This document shows, one piece after another, positions 62,300 through 64,000 of a stretch of 64,000 bases of DNA. The notes below the pieces were generated by a model. The model saw only the letters and a program-made list of their open reading frames with translations, had not been told where the DNA came from and ran no database searches. A program made the translations under genes and the position numbers. Within the stretch, counting starts at the first letter, position 1, and every line of letters begins with the position of its first letter. The stretch lies in the NCBI RefSeq assembly GCF_027580225.2, contig NC_073343.2:2046001-2110000 (forward strand), in the 5' to 3' direction. This DNA is from Misgurnus anguillicaudatus (lineage: Eukaryota > Chordata > Actinopteri > Cypriniformes > Cobitidae).

Positions 62300-64000
62300 T
62301 TTGTGTCCTGTTTTACACTGCCTCATACAACTTTAAAGCTTTAAAATGCATCACACTGTGTAGTATGTAAATTTATAGGGATGGTTTCTCAGACAGGGAT
62401 TAGACTAGTTCTAGACTAAAAAAAATTAAGAGCTGTCTATACTGAAAACAACTTGCACTTACATGTCTTAAAGAGCCACACAGGTCGAAACTGAGCTGTA
62501 TTGCAGAGTGTCATGAAAGTAGTTGAACCAAAAAGTGCACGATTAATAAAGTTATTGGCTTCTAAAGTAGGGAGTCAACTCTGAATCGCTGAAATGAGTC
62601 GTTATATGGATTGGATCTACTGCCTGACTTTGTCCACGTCACACAAACACTTCCACGTCACACGAGATACTAATCTCTGCCTACAGCCTCGCCCGCGGGA
62701 GAAACGAAAACTATGACCCGCCCACAGCTAGTTAGTATGTGTAAACATCAAATCAAGCTGTGTTTTCAGTTTGTGTTGTTTTCACTACCAAAGGAGACTT
62801 TTTTCAAGGAGGGAAATACTAAACGTGTCTAGCTGTGAAGAATCAGTGGTTAAAATTAATTTTTAACGAAGGGATTTAGACGTTTGGCAATGAAAGATGG
62901 TTCAGTACCCACTTTATTTGGAACAACATGCGTCTCCTAATCACAACCTGTAAGTATGATTATAGCTACATACTTGCTTAAATGAGTTTAAAATGTTTTT
63001 ATTGCTTGGATTAATGATGAATGATGTCATTGTTTATGCTCTATATACAGTCAGAGTCACGATAGCAAGCGGCTTATGCTGCACTTACGGTTTTGCTATG
63101 ACGTAGCCTGGAAATGCGACCTCCGGAGGCTGCAGCCTTATTGAGAAACGACCATAGTCTGATTTAAATTCAGCATGGTTACTTTTACCTTTCCACTGTA
63201 CAAGACAACGCAGAAAGGGGCTGTGTGGGGTGCCAACCATCTGCGGGTGCATAATTATCTGATCCAATTCGAGCTTTGGATGCATTAAAGAAAATAAACT
63301 TATGCGACTACACCGCATGTGACGCGGCGACCGGAAGTAATGTATTTCAGTGTGTTACAATCAAACGTGTGCAAAGTTAAAATTATTATTTATGTTTTGC
63401 TTTACTTTATCAGTAACACTTGAATACTTTAATTACTGGTAAGTAAATTATTAACTATACATATATCTGTAGATTTTTGCTATGACCCGGTTAGTTTACA
63501 TAAATGCTTAAATGAGTGTAAAATTGTTAGTTTCTGTCATCGTTTTTATTGCTTGGATTAATGATGAATGATGTCGTTGTTTAAACTCTATATACTGTCA
63601 GAGAGTCACGTTAGCAAGCGGCTAACGCATGCTCACTTACGGTTTTGCTATGACTCGGTAAGCTTACATAAATGCTTAAATGAGTGTAAAATGTTAGTTT
63701 CTATCACCGTTTTTATTGATTGGATTAATGATGAATGATGTGTAATGTATTGATGTCGATAATGTCTTCTCAGTAAATCATGTTAGCACTAGGTCAATAC
63801 TAGGGGTGGGCGATAAACCAGTAGACATAATTTACCGGTAGAAATTTGTCAACCGGTAGAGATTTTGGACTATTGTTTCTATCGAGGTTACGCGCCCACG
63901 TCGCGCATGTCCACGTGGTCGCGAAAACGTAACGTTTGTACACGTATTTAAGCACTGCCGTTTTAAAACAAGTTATTTTAAGCCATTGAAACACAGACAA
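62300..64000. other. Right-end intergenic DNA with dispersed and local repeats
   Basis: A TTTCTCAGACAGGGATTAG-type repeat lies near 62383. About 130-bp blocks (TTGCTTGGATTAATGATGAATGATG followed by CAGAGTCACG-TAGCAAGCGGCTTA) recur near 63003, 63552 and 63718. From about 63803 the AGGGGTGGGCGATAAACC end of another DNA element runs off the window. No gene recognised. Confidence 0.45.

Overview
This window reads as nuclear DNA of a ray-finned fish, most likely a cyprinid. It has split genes with GT-AG introns, vertebrate orthologues with teleost-like spacing, and a very dense load of short inverted-repeat DNA transposons, including the TTAAAGGG-TAGTTCACCC type common in zebrafish relatives. No bacterial or organellar features are present.

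Left and centre (about 7.8-34 kb) hold three conserved genes also linked on human 14q22. They are an intronless-CDS SOCS4-type suppressor of cytokine signalling (minus, 7831-8979), gnpnat1 (plus, 5 coding exons, 15813-20067, 184 aa) and styx (minus, 11 coding exons, 22155-33906, 224 aa). The last two lie tail to tail. I rebuilt both exon by exon; every junction keeps frame and the lengths match the human proteins. Their introns are packed with MITEs, hAT elements and a nested transposon stack of about 6.6 kb.

The accessory part is a family I do not recognise. Copy B (plus, 40536-46787) is an apparently intact 19-exon gene for a 906-aa protein. It has a TATA promoter, a hydrophobic N-terminal segment, five tandem GC-rich symmetric phase 1-1 exons separated by near-identical introns, and a C-terminus rich in basic nuclear-signal-like motifs. 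Copy C (plus, 55604-62236) is a tandem segmental duplicate that lost promoter and exon 1 and carries broken donors and rearranged 3' exons. Copy A (minus, 1-2954, running off the window) is an inverted 5'-truncated duplicate with frameshifts. All three carry a 28-bp block spanning the exon 4 splice acceptor; in A and C it is exactly inverted relative to B, yet both orientations provide an in-frame acceptor. This family is the most likely undescribed system here.

The rest is repeat-rich intergenic DNA. It includes a duplicated block (about 34.6-36.7 kb against 49.0-53.9 kb) with remnant exons of a SAMD3-like fish gene family, an orphan CpG promoter near 51.1 kb, and hAT insertions with perfect 8-bp target duplications.
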